Positions 47,263 to 56,016 of a stretch of 64,000 nt of DNA are shown here, in pieces. Location: NCBI RefSeq assembly GCF_009856355.1, contig NZ_WMEW01000002.1, forward strand, positions 372,001 to 436,000, read 5' to 3'. The stretch comes from Halobacillus litoralis (lineage in GTDB: Bacteria > Bacillota > Bacilli > Bacillales > Halobacillaceae). Every line of letters starts with the position of its first letter. The stretch's first letter is position 1. A program made the position numbers and the translations under genes. Under the pieces are notes generated by a model. The model had not been told where the DNA came from. It saw nothing but the letters and a program-made list of their open reading frames with translations, and searched no databases.

Positions 47263-48516
47263 TTAATCTTCATAAACATACCAAGAGCCTTTAATAAAAT
47301 CTAAACTACCTTCTAATTCCATTTGTTTTCCCAACGCTCTTATATATTTAGGTATAACTCGCTTTATAAATATATCCTTTGGTATTTGCTTAACTGACAC
47401 GGAATTTTGAATACCCATCGATATATAGTTTCTAATCTCTCTTTCAAATTGGTCCCATTCAGTTGCAGTTAAATAAATCCTAAAATTAACACTTACATCC
47501 TCTTCTTTATGTATTTTTAATGAAACACCATCACCTTGATGACTACTTAAAAAGTACTGAGTATCCAACATATTTTTAAATATATCTACTTTCTCTTCAA
47601 AACTATACTCACGAGATCCATAACTAGAGTTGGTTAATTTAAAGTAAGTTCTGATAAACTCTTCATTCTTTTTTCTACATTTCTTTGAGTATTCTACAGA
47701 CGCTTCAATTCTCAGCTTTCTTAGTCTCTCTTGTGGAGTTAAGCTAGTTTTTTTATTAATTTCTTTGAGTAATTGAAGCTCTTCTTCCTCTTTAGAAAAA
47801 ACTACTTTATAGTTGTCACTACTACCTGCAGACATTTTTAGTGACACCTCTTGAATTATAGCAAGAATCTCGTCATCATCCTGGGAACCTAAATTTTCGT
47901 CACTATTTAACGCTATCATTATAAGATCTTTTTTTTCTTTAGTAGATTTTATATGTTCAATAGTTTCATTATGACAGAAGGCTTTCACCCAGTTTTCTCC
48001 AAAGAAGTCAGCAACAATCTCTGGCATTGTCTTTAATTTTTCTTCTATTGAACCCTTATCAAACAGGCGCAATTTAATATCGTGTTTAGAAGATAGAATT
48101 TCCTTTTGTTTTTTTATCTCATCCATTCTTTTCCTTGAACTCAAACTTTCTGATGTACACAAGTAAAATTTATTAGTTTTTGGTGAGAATTCACCATCAA
48201 TAAATTTTTCAACTGCATTTTTTATTTTAATGGGACTAAAATTTTTAACTCTTTTGCATTGATAAACATCGTATTTTTCTGCCATATCAGATTCTGCAAA
48301 TAGGTCAATTCCCTCTTGACTCTCTCCTTCTTCACCGTAGAAATAACAAAATTCAACTTTCGAATCCTTTCTGACTAGCCGCAGACACAATCTTTCGAAA
48401 TTTTTCCAAGTTAGTTTGTCTAGCGGTAATTCTTGTACTTTTGTCACTACGGGAATTTCAACATGTTCTGTAGCAGGATTTTCGGTTAACCACTCAGGAA
48501 TTTGATTTAAAGTCAT
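47263..48516 (-). CDS. Mrr/type IV-like PD-(D/E)xK nuclease protein
   Basis: A 417-residue protein with a restriction-endonuclease fold at the N-terminus: a helix with FERLCLRLV (about residue 40), EGESQEGIDLFAES containing the active Asp, then YDVYQCKRVKN with the catalytic QxK variant (about 85-95). This is the Mrr_cat arrangement found in enzymes that cut modified or foreign DNA and in standalone defence effectors. The C-terminal 250 residues are charged, partly coiled coil and not recognised. AAAGGAA precedes the ATG. There is no partner methylase. Codon use is AT-rich, unlike the backbone. Confidence 0.7.
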   Translation of the reverse strand: MTLNQIPEWLTENPATEHVEIPVVTKVQELPLDKLTWKNFERLCLRLVRKDSKVEFCYFYGEEGESQEGIDLFAESDMAEKYDVYQCKRVKNFSPIKIKNAVEKFIDGEFSPKTNKFYLCTSESLSSRKRMDEIKKQKEILSSKHDIKLRLFDKGSIEEKLKTMPEIVADFFGENWVKAFCHNETIEHIKSTKEKKDLIMIALNSDENLGSQDDDEILAIIQEVSLKMSAGSSDNYKVVFSKEEEELQLLKEINKKTSLTPQERLRKLRIEASVEYSKKCRKKNEEFIRTYFKLTNSSYGSREYSFEEKVDIFKNMLDTQYFLSSHQGDGVSLKIHKEEDVSVNFRIYLTATEWDQFEREIRNYISMGIQNSVSVKQIPKDIFIKRVIPKYIRALGKQMELEGSLDFIKGSWYVYED

Positions 48517-48739
48517 TGTGCTTATTCCTTTCTAAGAGCCTCATTTTACTATTTAGGAATTATTTTACTTAAGTAATAACTACATGATTGACTTTTTACT
48601 CTTTTTTCAATTTCATGAAGAATAATTTTACTGCATACTTAACTGGTACAACTTTCGGCAATATAGGCTTTAAACACTTATAAACGATATCCAGACATCA
48701 CAAAACGGTGGTCACATCTACGTTGACGGGACTGCATTT

Positions 48740-49183
48740 TTAGTTGTAAACATTTTTTATGTTACGATCTAAGGAGATGGTAGAATATTTGTAAAGTAAA
48801 TCCATAATGGAAATCACTTGCATGTTTCCACCAATTGAAATGTAGTAGTTGTTGGTCTGACCATCGTGCCTTTTATATAATTTATGGCCAACGAATCCTA
48901 CTCTTCTCTTAATCTCTTCCAACATCTCCTTTGTTCCACAAATCTTCACTTGATAAGTGTTGGCTTTTGCGTAATAACTAAGTGACCCTTCTCCATCAAA
49001 GTAACCTCGGATGTAATGGAACTGTAGAGATTTAAGAATGTCAGGGAAAGTTAATTGAAATGTTTTATTTTCTCCTACACCGTGCTTTGCTAAAGAATTC
49101 TTTAATAGCTCACTTGTAATTAGGATACGTGAATAGGTGACAGTAGTATAAGACTTTTCAGAATAGTAGGATCTCTCCCCCAT
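48740..49183 (-). pseudogene. LAGLIDADG homing endonuclease-like remnant
   Basis: The 147-residue frame contains the second LAGLIDADG helix as HYIRGYFDGEGSL (about residues 56-68) and the following beta-strand region. The expected first half with the other LAGLIDADG motif is absent, and the ATG has no ribosome site. It therefore looks like a 5'-truncated copy of a free-standing LAGLIDADG_3-type enzyme. It lies 43 bases after the next gene's stop. No intron or intein host is visible. Confidence 0.65.
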
Positions 49184-49226
49184 TTATGTTATCCAAGTTG
49201 ATGTTGAGCCGTGCACGGGTGATTTT

Positions 49227-50009
49227 TTAATATAATAATTTCTCTAGTATTACTATGCCACCCAATTGATTGACAATTGAATGATTTATTTTATACATGA
49301 ATTCTTGATACTGATATGTATTTCTTAGAAGAACCGTGATAGATGAATAATTAAATAATATATCACAAGGTACACGCCATTCTCGTTCATGAGTCCAATC
49401 CGTTATTTTTCCATTATGAATAAGTTCCCTTATATCAAAATCTACTATCCTCCAATACTCATTATCAGGTAAAAACTGTTTTGCCAATTCTGTTCTTTCA
49501 TATATTACAGGTCGAACACCCATATCGGGAATAGGCTTAGCATCCATAACTAATTGAGAAACCTCCGACTTATGGAAGACTAATCCACATGCATCATATC
49601 TTAATTTTTGTACTGCCATTGATTCATATTCTTCCACATGAAGAATTGCATTCTCAGCAACTGAATAAAGGGGAACTTCTTGAAAGCATACCACTGGTTT
49701 ATTACCAACTATATATCCCTTTGAGCTTGCTCTTAAAGTCCTTTCATTTAAGATTTTTATAAGAACGTCAGTAGAATTTAATCCATACTCTTCTTGTCTT
49801 CTAGTTAAATGTGTTAATAATCCTGTTAAATCTGTGCGGTTTCTATGTGTTTGTTTCCAATTTAAAGATTCGTAAGGCACCTCTACTCTCCTCCCATTAA
49901 AATAGAATATATCATTTAAATTTGAAAGCTGTTTCCTCGGAAGACTTTCCCAATAGTTCAATGGCCATGCCTTTAAATATTTTATATCGCTACTTGCTTC
50001 TACGACCAA
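49227..50009 (-). CDS. AbiGi/DUF2971-like putative abortive-infection protein
   Basis: The 260-residue product shows this pattern: a histidine-containing segment LLTHLTRR, a helix with LIKILNERTLRAS, VCFQEVPLYSVAEN, CGLVFHKSEV, MGVRPVIYERTE and the C-terminal DWTHEREWRVP. It recalls AbiGi (PF10899-like) and DUF2971 proteins of anti-phage islands. The activity is unknown; an ADP-ribosyltransferase-like role has only been suggested for relatives. The TTG start has a poor ribosome site and an in-frame stop directly upstream. The 19-bp repeat lies just before it, so the 5' end may have been cut. Confidence 0.5.
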   Translation of the reverse strand: MVVEASSDIKYLKAWPLNYWESLPRKQLSNLNDIFYFNGRRVEVPYESLNWKQTHRNRTDLTGLLTHLTRRQEEYGLNSTDVLIKILNERTLRASSKGYIVGNKPVVCFQEVPLYSVAENAILHVEEYESMAVQKLRYDACGLVFHKSEVSQLVMDAKPIPDMGVRPVIYERTELAKQFLPDNEYWRIVDFDIRELIHNGKITDWTHEREWRVPCDILFNYSSITVLLRNTYQYQEFMYKINHSIVNQLGGIVILEKLLY

Positions 50010-50017
50010 GGAACACT

Positions 50018-50036
50018 AAAACGGTATGCCGCCCAT
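50018..50036. repeat. 19-bp exact repeat, copy 1
   Basis: AAAACGGTATGCCGCCCAT occurs here just upstream of the AbiGi-like gene and again exactly at 56360-56378. Such a GC-richer block is unusual in this AT-rich DNA. Confidence 0.85.
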
Positions 50037-50271
50037 ACCCTTTTTGACAAGAATAGCTATCAATAGAAAATAAAACCCCTTATATAAAAGCCTTTTCACC
50101 TAACAAAGATACTTTTTTTATAAATATCACATGGATGAACATGAGTATTCTCCAGTCAAAATCCAGTCATTTAAACGGTTGCTTTCAAAACGTTTAGTTA
50201 TATGAATCTCTACACTGCCAGTCACTATTACCACGCTTGATCAGTACCAATAGATTCCCACAGAAGTTAAA

Positions 50272-50733
50272 TCAATTGTTGTTAACTAATACTTCCCTGT
50301 ACCATTCATTAAATGGTTGCAAAAAACTTGGTTCTCTTATCCAATCATAGTTATCTAAATTAAATGTATGAATATAATGACCTGTTGTTCCAATATCAAA
50401 TATTCCTCCTTCAATTCCCTGTTGTCTAATTATCAGCAATGGAATACCTATCATAAAAGCCATAGATGCTTCTATTTGATTCCAAGGGGTAGGTAATTGT
50501 TTATCTGTTATATTTTTCTCCTGTTGAGTGTTAGGCTTAGAAATCCCTTGATGTATTACTGTCTGAGGAAACCCTAAAATTACAGCTCCTGAACATTGTC
50601 TCATTAATTGCTCGACTGCTTTCATTGGAGAAACATTAGGAAAGTCTGTAGAACCTATCGTCCTTGCACGCAACCCTCTTTCAACTAATAACTTCTCGAT
50701 TTTGTGAATCGTCTCCCTTTGATTTCCATCCAC
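50272..50733 (-). CDS. Rossmann-like (TIR/deoxyribosyltransferase-like) protein
   Basis: From GTG 50733 the frame has 153 residues with alternating strands and helices: KIEKLLVERGLRART, CSGAVILGFPQ, then WNQIEASMAFMIGIPLLIIR with a conserved glutamate, then GGIFDIGTTGHY. The layout recalls nucleoside 2-deoxyribosyltransferase/TIR-like domains of defence effectors, but I cannot name the family. The frame continues 11 codons upstream (NVFVSRPNAV), supplying the missing first strand, behind a perfect AAGGAGG. However, the codon at the expected start position is GTT, not ATG. Either the start was mutated or a poor internal GTG is used. Confidence 0.5.
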   Translation of the reverse strand: MDGNQRETIHKIEKLLVERGLRARTIGSTDFPNVSPMKAVEQLMRQCSGAVILGFPQTVIHQGISKPNTQQEKNITDKQLPTPWNQIEASMAFMIGIPLLIIRQQGIEGGIFDIGTTGHYIHTFNLDNYDWIREPSFLQPFNEWYREVLVNNN

Positions 50734-50921
50734 AGCATTAGGTCTACTAACAAAAACGTTAACCTTTAAAACCTCCTTGACTAACTAATCTCCAGCCGTT
50801 ACTAATAAATACTGTTTATTATTTTATATAAGCGTTCAGCTAGCTAATATTCGATAATATCAGGGAATTTGATTCCGTTGAAAAGAGGGGATTTCAAACC
50901 GATGTTGACAATCTTTATGTG

Positions 50922-51878
50922 TTATACAAAAGTAGAAGTGTCTTTGACTTTTAAATCCAAATCAATCTGAGCCTTAAGAAATGCTAAGTCATTAACAAGG
51001 TTATTTTTTTCTGACTGGAAATGATGATAAAACAAAAGAAGTTGACCTATTACGCTTTTCTTTTTGAGCCACTTAACCAATGTATATAAACGTTTATATT
51101 CCTTCGATTTTTCCTCTATGTCATAAAATTGACTGCTCAAAAGGCTCAGATCGGAAATTATATCGTTAATTGTATGATCTTGGCTTACTAAACTAGATAT
51201 GAAGTAATATTCTTTATCTTTGAAAAGGAAATAATTATACAAATAGCTATTATCAAAAACACCTATAAAAAACTCCCCCCGGTAGGAAATACACTTAGCT
51301 TCATAAATTTCATCAAGGCATAGATTAAATGCCTCTAATGATTTCTCAAACTTCAAGAAAGCAGACTTAAGCTTTACATAGTTACTGTACTTTTGCTGGT
51401 TAAATGTAAATATGTCGGTATTTGCTTTTATGTACGGGGTATCTGTTATTTTAGCAAAGATTGTTCTATGATTTCCCGCAGAGGCTGTATATATATTATC
51501 CTTGTCATAATAATTGAAAGAGATTGGGTTTTTCTTACGACATTCATCACTCACAAAGAAATCATAGTAAGATTGGAGATTTATACTATCTTTAAATTTC
51601 AGAAGACATCTATGCAATCTATCAGAAGATAAGTTTATTCCGTGCGGAGCAAAAGCTAATTCAAACCAAGATACAACATTTGGATTAACTCTATTGGTAG
51701 TTTTTATACGATCCACAGGTATTTTTTTTAATGTTCGTTCACCCTGCAAATCATAGTATATATTATATTCCGAAACATCCAATGTCTTTTCATTTTTCAT
51801 TCTTGTTATATGAAAATCACGAACCCCCTTATCTAAAAGAAGGTTTTCTAACTTATTGGGCGTGCAAGCTGTTTCCAC
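50922..51878 (-). CDS. Unknown island protein with an AGNHR motif
   Basis: Not recognised. The 318-residue product starts at GTG 51878 with AGGGAGG upstream. The middle contains IYTASAGNHRTIFAKI (about residues 131-146), similar in form to the GxHR motif of ParB/sulfiredoxin-fold proteins. The N-terminal KIPVDRIKTTNRVNP could be the preceding strand of that fold. The C-terminal half (about 190-310) is helical with coiled-coil character. A ParB-like DNA-binding or nuclease effector is one possibility; confidence in function is low, but the gene itself looks real. Confidence 0.5.
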   Translation of the reverse strand: METACTPNKLENLLLDKGVRDFHITRMKNEKTLDVSEYNIYYDLQGERTLKKIPVDRIKTTNRVNPNVVSWFELAFAPHGINLSSDRLHRCLLKFKDSINLQSYYDFFVSDECRKKNPISFNYYDKDNIYTASAGNHRTIFAKITDTPYIKANTDIFTFNQQKYSNYVKLKSAFLKFEKSLEAFNLCLDEIYEAKCISYRGEFFIGVFDNSYLYNYFLFKDKEYYFISSLVSQDHTINDIISDLSLLSSQFYDIEEKSKEYKRLYTLVKWLKKKSVIGQLLLFYHHFQSEKNNLVNDLAFLKAQIDLDLKVKDTSTFV

Positions 51879-52456
51879 TTAATTAACCTCCCTCAACTAA
51901 TGTCCTTTACATATCCCCTGTTTTATCCTTAAAGCCTATTTCACACGTGTTCAAAAATCCCAATAGCATATCCAAAAATTTAGCAAGAGCATTTAAAATA
52001 AATCAATTAAACTCAGGCATAATATACATATACCGACAAACTTATTTTGCAGAAGTACCAAGTTCAACAAATTTATGACTCCTCTCAGTACCAAAAGTAA
52101 TAAACCCTTGATATTAAACAGTTTTAAGTGTTCTGATATTATGTCACCCATGGTTTCTTCTAAATAAATAGTTTATATTAACCTCCAAAATAATTGGAGA
52201 TTAAAGCTTTCAATGAAATCAATTAAAATACATTGATTAATGAATCCTAAACAAATATGAGTAATAGTATGTCAGTCACTCATTACTAGTTGCATCAATA
52301 TTCGTCTCTTAAAATGGTATAATGATACTTCCTAGAAAGTAAGTTTTTCATCTACTTTATCAGTAATCATCAGACACATATAGATTTAAATGTTATTTCC
52401 AGTTCATTTCATGAGAATTGACGTTGCATTTTGCCCTGTCGATGAAACCATTTATA
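51879..52456. other. AT-rich gap without recognisable gene
   Basis: About 580 bases of very AT-rich DNA. A short hairpin near 52180-52200 (CTCCAAT/ATTGGAG) lies between the EcsC-like and the unknown gene. I see no frame with a ribosome site and no repeats shared with the rest of the window. Confidence 0.6.
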
Positions 52457-53302
52457 TCAATTATCTTCACCTTCATCCTCATCATCGTCCTCATTCTCTA
52501 TTTCTTCAAAATCAACATCAATGATCTCAGGAAATTCTTTTTCTAGTTCATTAAATTCATTTTCTATATCATCTTCTGTAAGAATAAGAGCCTCAGATAA
52601 AGTAGAGGCGAGTCTTTTGCCCATTGGCCTCATCGTATAATAAGTTACCGAGCCAGATACAAGACCTCCTACTACTGGGATTGCTTTAGAAACCCCCTTG
52701 GCAAAAGAATCCTTAGTGATTTTCACACCAATGTAACCCGATATTTTCTTTATAATTGGATAATAGATTGTTTTGGTTAGTGCTTTTTGAGGCAGTTTTT
52801 TCAAAACCTGCTTTGACAATCCAGAAGAAATTAATTTGATACCCGAGGTAGATCCACCTACACCAAACATAACCCCTAGGTATAATATTAAATTATTCCT
52901 AGCTTTTTCAGTATCAAGATGATCTTCTAACCAAAGATCTTGGTGACCATATAAATAAGCTAATTCCTGAGATAATCTTAGAGCAATACCAAAGAACTGG
53001 ACAATATCTGCCGGTATTGTTCCTACCATTGCAAAACCTCCGGGTAAGCCTGCTCCAAAAGATAAACTAGTACTAGTTAAAGTTCTTTTAAGTATGATTG
53101 AACTAGCAATATTATCAATTTCTTTTCTTTCAATACCTGCATCATATGGCCCGTTTTCAAGTATATTCACTAACTGGTTAGGATTTTTACGCTCAGCAAA
53201 AATATTTGTTAAGAATTCATCTCGAGAAACTTTCACCCCCGGTATTTGCAAAGCTGCACCTAAAATATTTTCAAAATTCCCTTTATTAATAATTTCCTCC
53301 AA
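52457..53302 (-). CDS. EcsC-like protein
   Basis: A 281-residue protein with GAGLPGGFAMVGTIPADI followed by a helix containing LRLSQELAYLYG (about residues 85-120), the EcsC-family pattern, plus hydrophobic glycine-rich stretches near 140-165 and 205-225. The tail is a run of Asp/Glu (about 250-281). The function of EcsC is unknown even in B. subtilis; membrane association is likely. The TTG start follows GGAGG. It is the last gene of the first island module, before the second repeat copy. Confidence 0.6.
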   Translation of the reverse strand: MEEIINKGNFENILGAALQIPGVKVSRDEFLTNIFAERKNPNQLVNILENGPYDAGIERKEIDNIASSIILKRTLTSTSLSFGAGLPGGFAMVGTIPADIVQFFGIALRLSQELAYLYGHQDLWLEDHLDTEKARNNLILYLGVMFGVGGSTSGIKLISSGLSKQVLKKLPQKALTKTIYYPIIKKISGYIGVKITKDSFAKGVSKAIPVVGGLVSGSVTYYTMRPMGKRLASTLSEALILTEDDIENEFNELEKEFPEIIDVDFEEIENEDDDEDEGEDN

Positions 53303-53610
53303 TTTTTTTCCTCCAACTATGTAAATTTGATTAATAAACTTTCTTTAAACTCTTCTAATCAAAATCTTTTAATTGAAAAAAGCTAAAAACCCTTCCTCTC
53401 AAGCTTTAAATTAACACGGTTCCAAATTTTCAATACTAAATTTCATGCTCTTAATCCTTACTGGTGCATAGCAACTATTTCGACAGAAAGGTGGAATTTC
53501 CTCCCAATATCTACGTCGGTTCATCAGCATGATGGAATACTTTCATTCCCCATCGCAAGTATTATGATGGCATCAGCATGTTACACCCACAGTGTATATC
53601 CATTAACAGG

Positions 53611-53876
53611 TTAGAAGGCTGTTGGAGTGGGTATGATTGCACACGATGAGTCCTAACCACACACACTATTAAATCAGTATTCCTTATGATTAAAGTCGAT
53701 GTCTGCTTATATAAAGGGGGCAATAATAATGAAATTCTGCCCCAGAATGATTAACATGAATCGAGTTTCTTCATTAAAATATTGTCATATCCTATCACTT
53801 ACACATACAATTTATGTAATGCTAGATAATAGATAGGAGAGAGAATCATGCCACAACAAAATAAATGGATAAAAGC
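53611..53876. repeat. Degenerate direct repeat, copy 2
   Basis: It matches 46642-46936, best over its first 33 bases (one mismatch). It includes the anticodon-like CTTCTAA on the minus strand but not the tRNA T-arm. It runs through the promoter region into the start of the McrA-type gene. The 300 bases to its left (53303-53610) hold no gene that I can see. Confidence 0.8.
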
Positions 53877-54972
53877 AGTTATTACTGCCTTAAGTAACTT
53901 GGATGGTAAAGGATCACTAGATGAGATATATGAAGAGGTAAAAAACGGCAGTACAATAACATTGAATACATATACAGATTGGAAAGCACAAATTAGAAAA
54001 AACCTTTATCTACACTCAAGTGATTGTGAAATTTTTCGTGGCACTCCCGGTGATGATAATGACTTAATATACGCGACTGATGAAAAAGGATCAGGAAGAT
54101 GGGGACTACGAAATTATAAGAAAAAGAAAAGCATTTATCCCTTTGTCACAGGACAAGTATATAAACGCTCTGACATTCATGATGAATTCGGAGGTAATAG
54201 ACAGAGAGGAATATCAGCCTGCAGAAATCATCCATTGATATTTATCTTTTCTGGCAAATCTGGAGAAGATTACGGATATAAAGATGGCTGGCAAGATGCC
54301 AATACCTTTTTTTATACAGGTGAAGGACAATCTGGAGACCAAGTTTTTAAAGAGGGAAACAAAGCACTAGGAGAACATATTAAGAACGGGAAAGATGTTT
54401 ATTTATTCGAGAAGACAGATTCAGCACCTTCTGGAATGTATGAATTTAAAGACCAACTTACTAACATTGGATATCATTATAATACAGGTAACGATAAAGA
54501 AGGAAATCACAGAAAGATGATTGTCTTTGAGTTTGAGACCACACAGAAAATAAATAATGATAGCAATAGCACAGAACCCACAATAGGCTCAAAAGATCTA
54601 AGTGACTTGCGTAACATAGCTCTAAAAAATGTAAATGACTACGAAAGTTTAACCTATCAACAACGCAAAACAATTATCCGTAAGAGAGCAGCAGCTATTA
54701 AAAAATATGCTCTAAAAAGGGCGAACGGAATTTGTGAAGCATGTAAAGAAGACGCTCCCTTTCAAACACAAGATGGAAGTCCATTTCTTGAAGTACATCA
54801 CCTGCAAAGACTTTCGGATGGCGGCCCTGATCACCCTGAAAACGTAGCTGCGATCTGTCCTAATTGCCATCGTAAAGCTCATTATAGTAAAGATGCCAAA
54901 GAATTCAATAAGTATATTGTTGAATTAATCTCAGAGAAAGAAAATACTCTAACTAATAAAATAGGTAAATAA
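53848..54972 (+). CDS. McrA-type HNH endonuclease with SRA-like domain
   Basis: Predicted type IV restriction enzyme that cuts modified DNA. The 374-residue product has an N-terminal helical winged-helix-like domain (about residues 1-95). A SRA/YDG-like reader follows (about 105-230, with GNRQRGISACRNHP, DGWQDANTFFYTGEGQ and YLFEKTD). The C-terminal HNH nuclease (about 290-355) has CEACKE, LEVHHLQRLSDGG, PENVAAICPNCH; these hold the zinc cysteines and the catalytic histidine. AGGAGAGAG precedes the ATG. No methylase is adjacent. The 5' end and promoter occur in part in repeat copy 1. Confidence 0.82.
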   Translation: MPQQNKWIKAVITALSNLDGKGSLDEIYEEVKNGSTITLNTYTDWKAQIRKNLYLHSSDCEIFRGTPGDDNDLIYATDEKGSGRWGLRNYKKKKSIYPFVTGQVYKRSDIHDEFGGNRQRGISACRNHPLIFIFSGKSGEDYGYKDGWQDANTFFYTGEGQSGDQVFKEGNKALGEHIKNGKDVYLFEKTDSAPSGMYEFKDQLTNIGYHYNTGNDKEGNHRKMIVFEFETTQKINNDSNSTEPTIGSKDLSDLRNIALKNVNDYESLTYQQRKTIIRKRAAAIKKYALKRANGICEACKEDAPFQTQDGSPFLEVHHLQRLSDGGPDHPENVAAICPNCHRKAHYSKDAKEFNKYIVELISEKENTLTNKIGK

Positions 54973-55025
54973 ACTTTAAGATCTAAAAAATACATATTGT
55001 GTAGAGCTACTAGGAGGAAATAGTA

Positions 55026-55418
55026 TTGAAGCCAATAATTAATGTTGTGGGAGCCGTTATTATGAGTAATGGTTATGTCCTTTGTGCTTTAAGAAGTGCA
55101 AATATGTCACTTGCTCTCCATTGGGAGTTTCCAGGAGGCAAAATTAAAGAAAACGAAACACCAGAGGAAGCACTGAAGAGAGAAATAAAAGAAGAACTTA
55201 ATTGTGACATAGTTGTCCAGTCGAGAGTTGAAGAAACCACTAAGGAGAGTGACTCCAACATTATAAACCTTTCTACATATAAAGCTAAAATTATTGCTGG
55301 AGTCCCTGAGGCCATTAAACATGAAGAATTACGGTGGGTGAATATTATAGAACTTAGAAATCTTAAATGGGCATCTGCAGACATTCCGACGGTTAATCGT
55401 CTAATGTATGAAATGTGA
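55026..55418 (+). CDS. NUDIX hydrolase, MutT-like
   Basis: The 130-residue product has a complete NUDIX box (GGKIKENETPEEALKREI, continuing KEEL; about residues 36-58) and an N-terminal VVGAVIMSNGYVLCA strand. It belongs to the MutT/CTP-pyrophosphohydrolase group, which hydrolyses (deoxy)nucleoside triphosphates, often modified or damaged ones. The TTG start follows GGAGG. It lies 53 bases after the McrA-type gene on the same strand. A role in removing modified phage nucleotides is an inference. Confidence 0.85.
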   Translation: MKPIINVVGAVIMSNGYVLCALRSANMSLALHWEFPGGKIKENETPEEALKREIKEELNCDIVVQSRVEETTKESDSNIINLSTYKAKIIAGVPEAIKHEELRWVNIIELRNLKWASADIPTVNRLMYEM

Positions 55419-55847
55419 TATGTCATTTATAAATTGACCACTTTCCTTTTATCTTTATAAGGATAAACAGACAGAATTCCACTCTTTCTAAATGAACGAA
55501 CTTTCATTCGGTTGTAGCAATAAGCAAGTACATGAGTTTTGCGGACTTCTATAACCCGAATTTTCTCCGCTCATGTTCCCCTTTCAATCGATATAAATCA
55601 TTTCAAGGCTTTCTTTAGTACCTGTATCTTAACACGAACGTTTGTTATTTTTGTTATGTACAATATTACATCTTAATAAGAAGTAAACTGGAAAATGAAG
55701 GTCTAATAATAGAGAAATCAAGTATTTAGAAATGGCCATCTTTTACGATGATACAGCTACAAAGATAAAATGAACGAAAATTGGCTCGGCAAGTAAATAC
55801 GAAACAGGCCTGTTCTTGTTGCTCAAGGGGATCCACTCAAGATATCG

Positions 55848-55919
55848 ATGAATTTTATTGGGATACCCGCAAAATTTAGTGAAGAAGTGGAGGATTTCGA
55901 GCTTAAAACTGAAGAGTAA
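55848..55919 (+). pseudogene. Possible gene tail in the NUDIX-to-56017 gap
   Basis: The roughly 600-base gap 55419-56016 is otherwise empty. One frame gives MNFIGIPAKFSEEVEDFELK with a short end, and open codons upstream add NRPVLVAQGDPLKIS. This looks like the end of a soluble protein rather than a new gene, and no ribosome site or named family is seen. Weak evidence only. Confidence 0.25.
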
Positions 55920-56016
55920 CCATGCTTACATAAAATTCACAAAACAATTTTAGCAAAACATGACACCAAAGCCTCCTATCTAACGATTATAGAGTAAGGA
56001 GGCGAAGAACAAAGCA

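Noticed and set aside
53500..53600. Short coding stretch near the island repeat (MEYFHSPSQVL)
   Set aside because: Frame of eleven codons without ribosome site or similarity; treated as chance.
53608..53650. Second tRNA fragment at the repeat copy 2
   Set aside because: Only the CTTCTAA loop and a few stem bases match; the T-arm and acceptor strand are absent, so it is a repeat end and not a tRNA piece.
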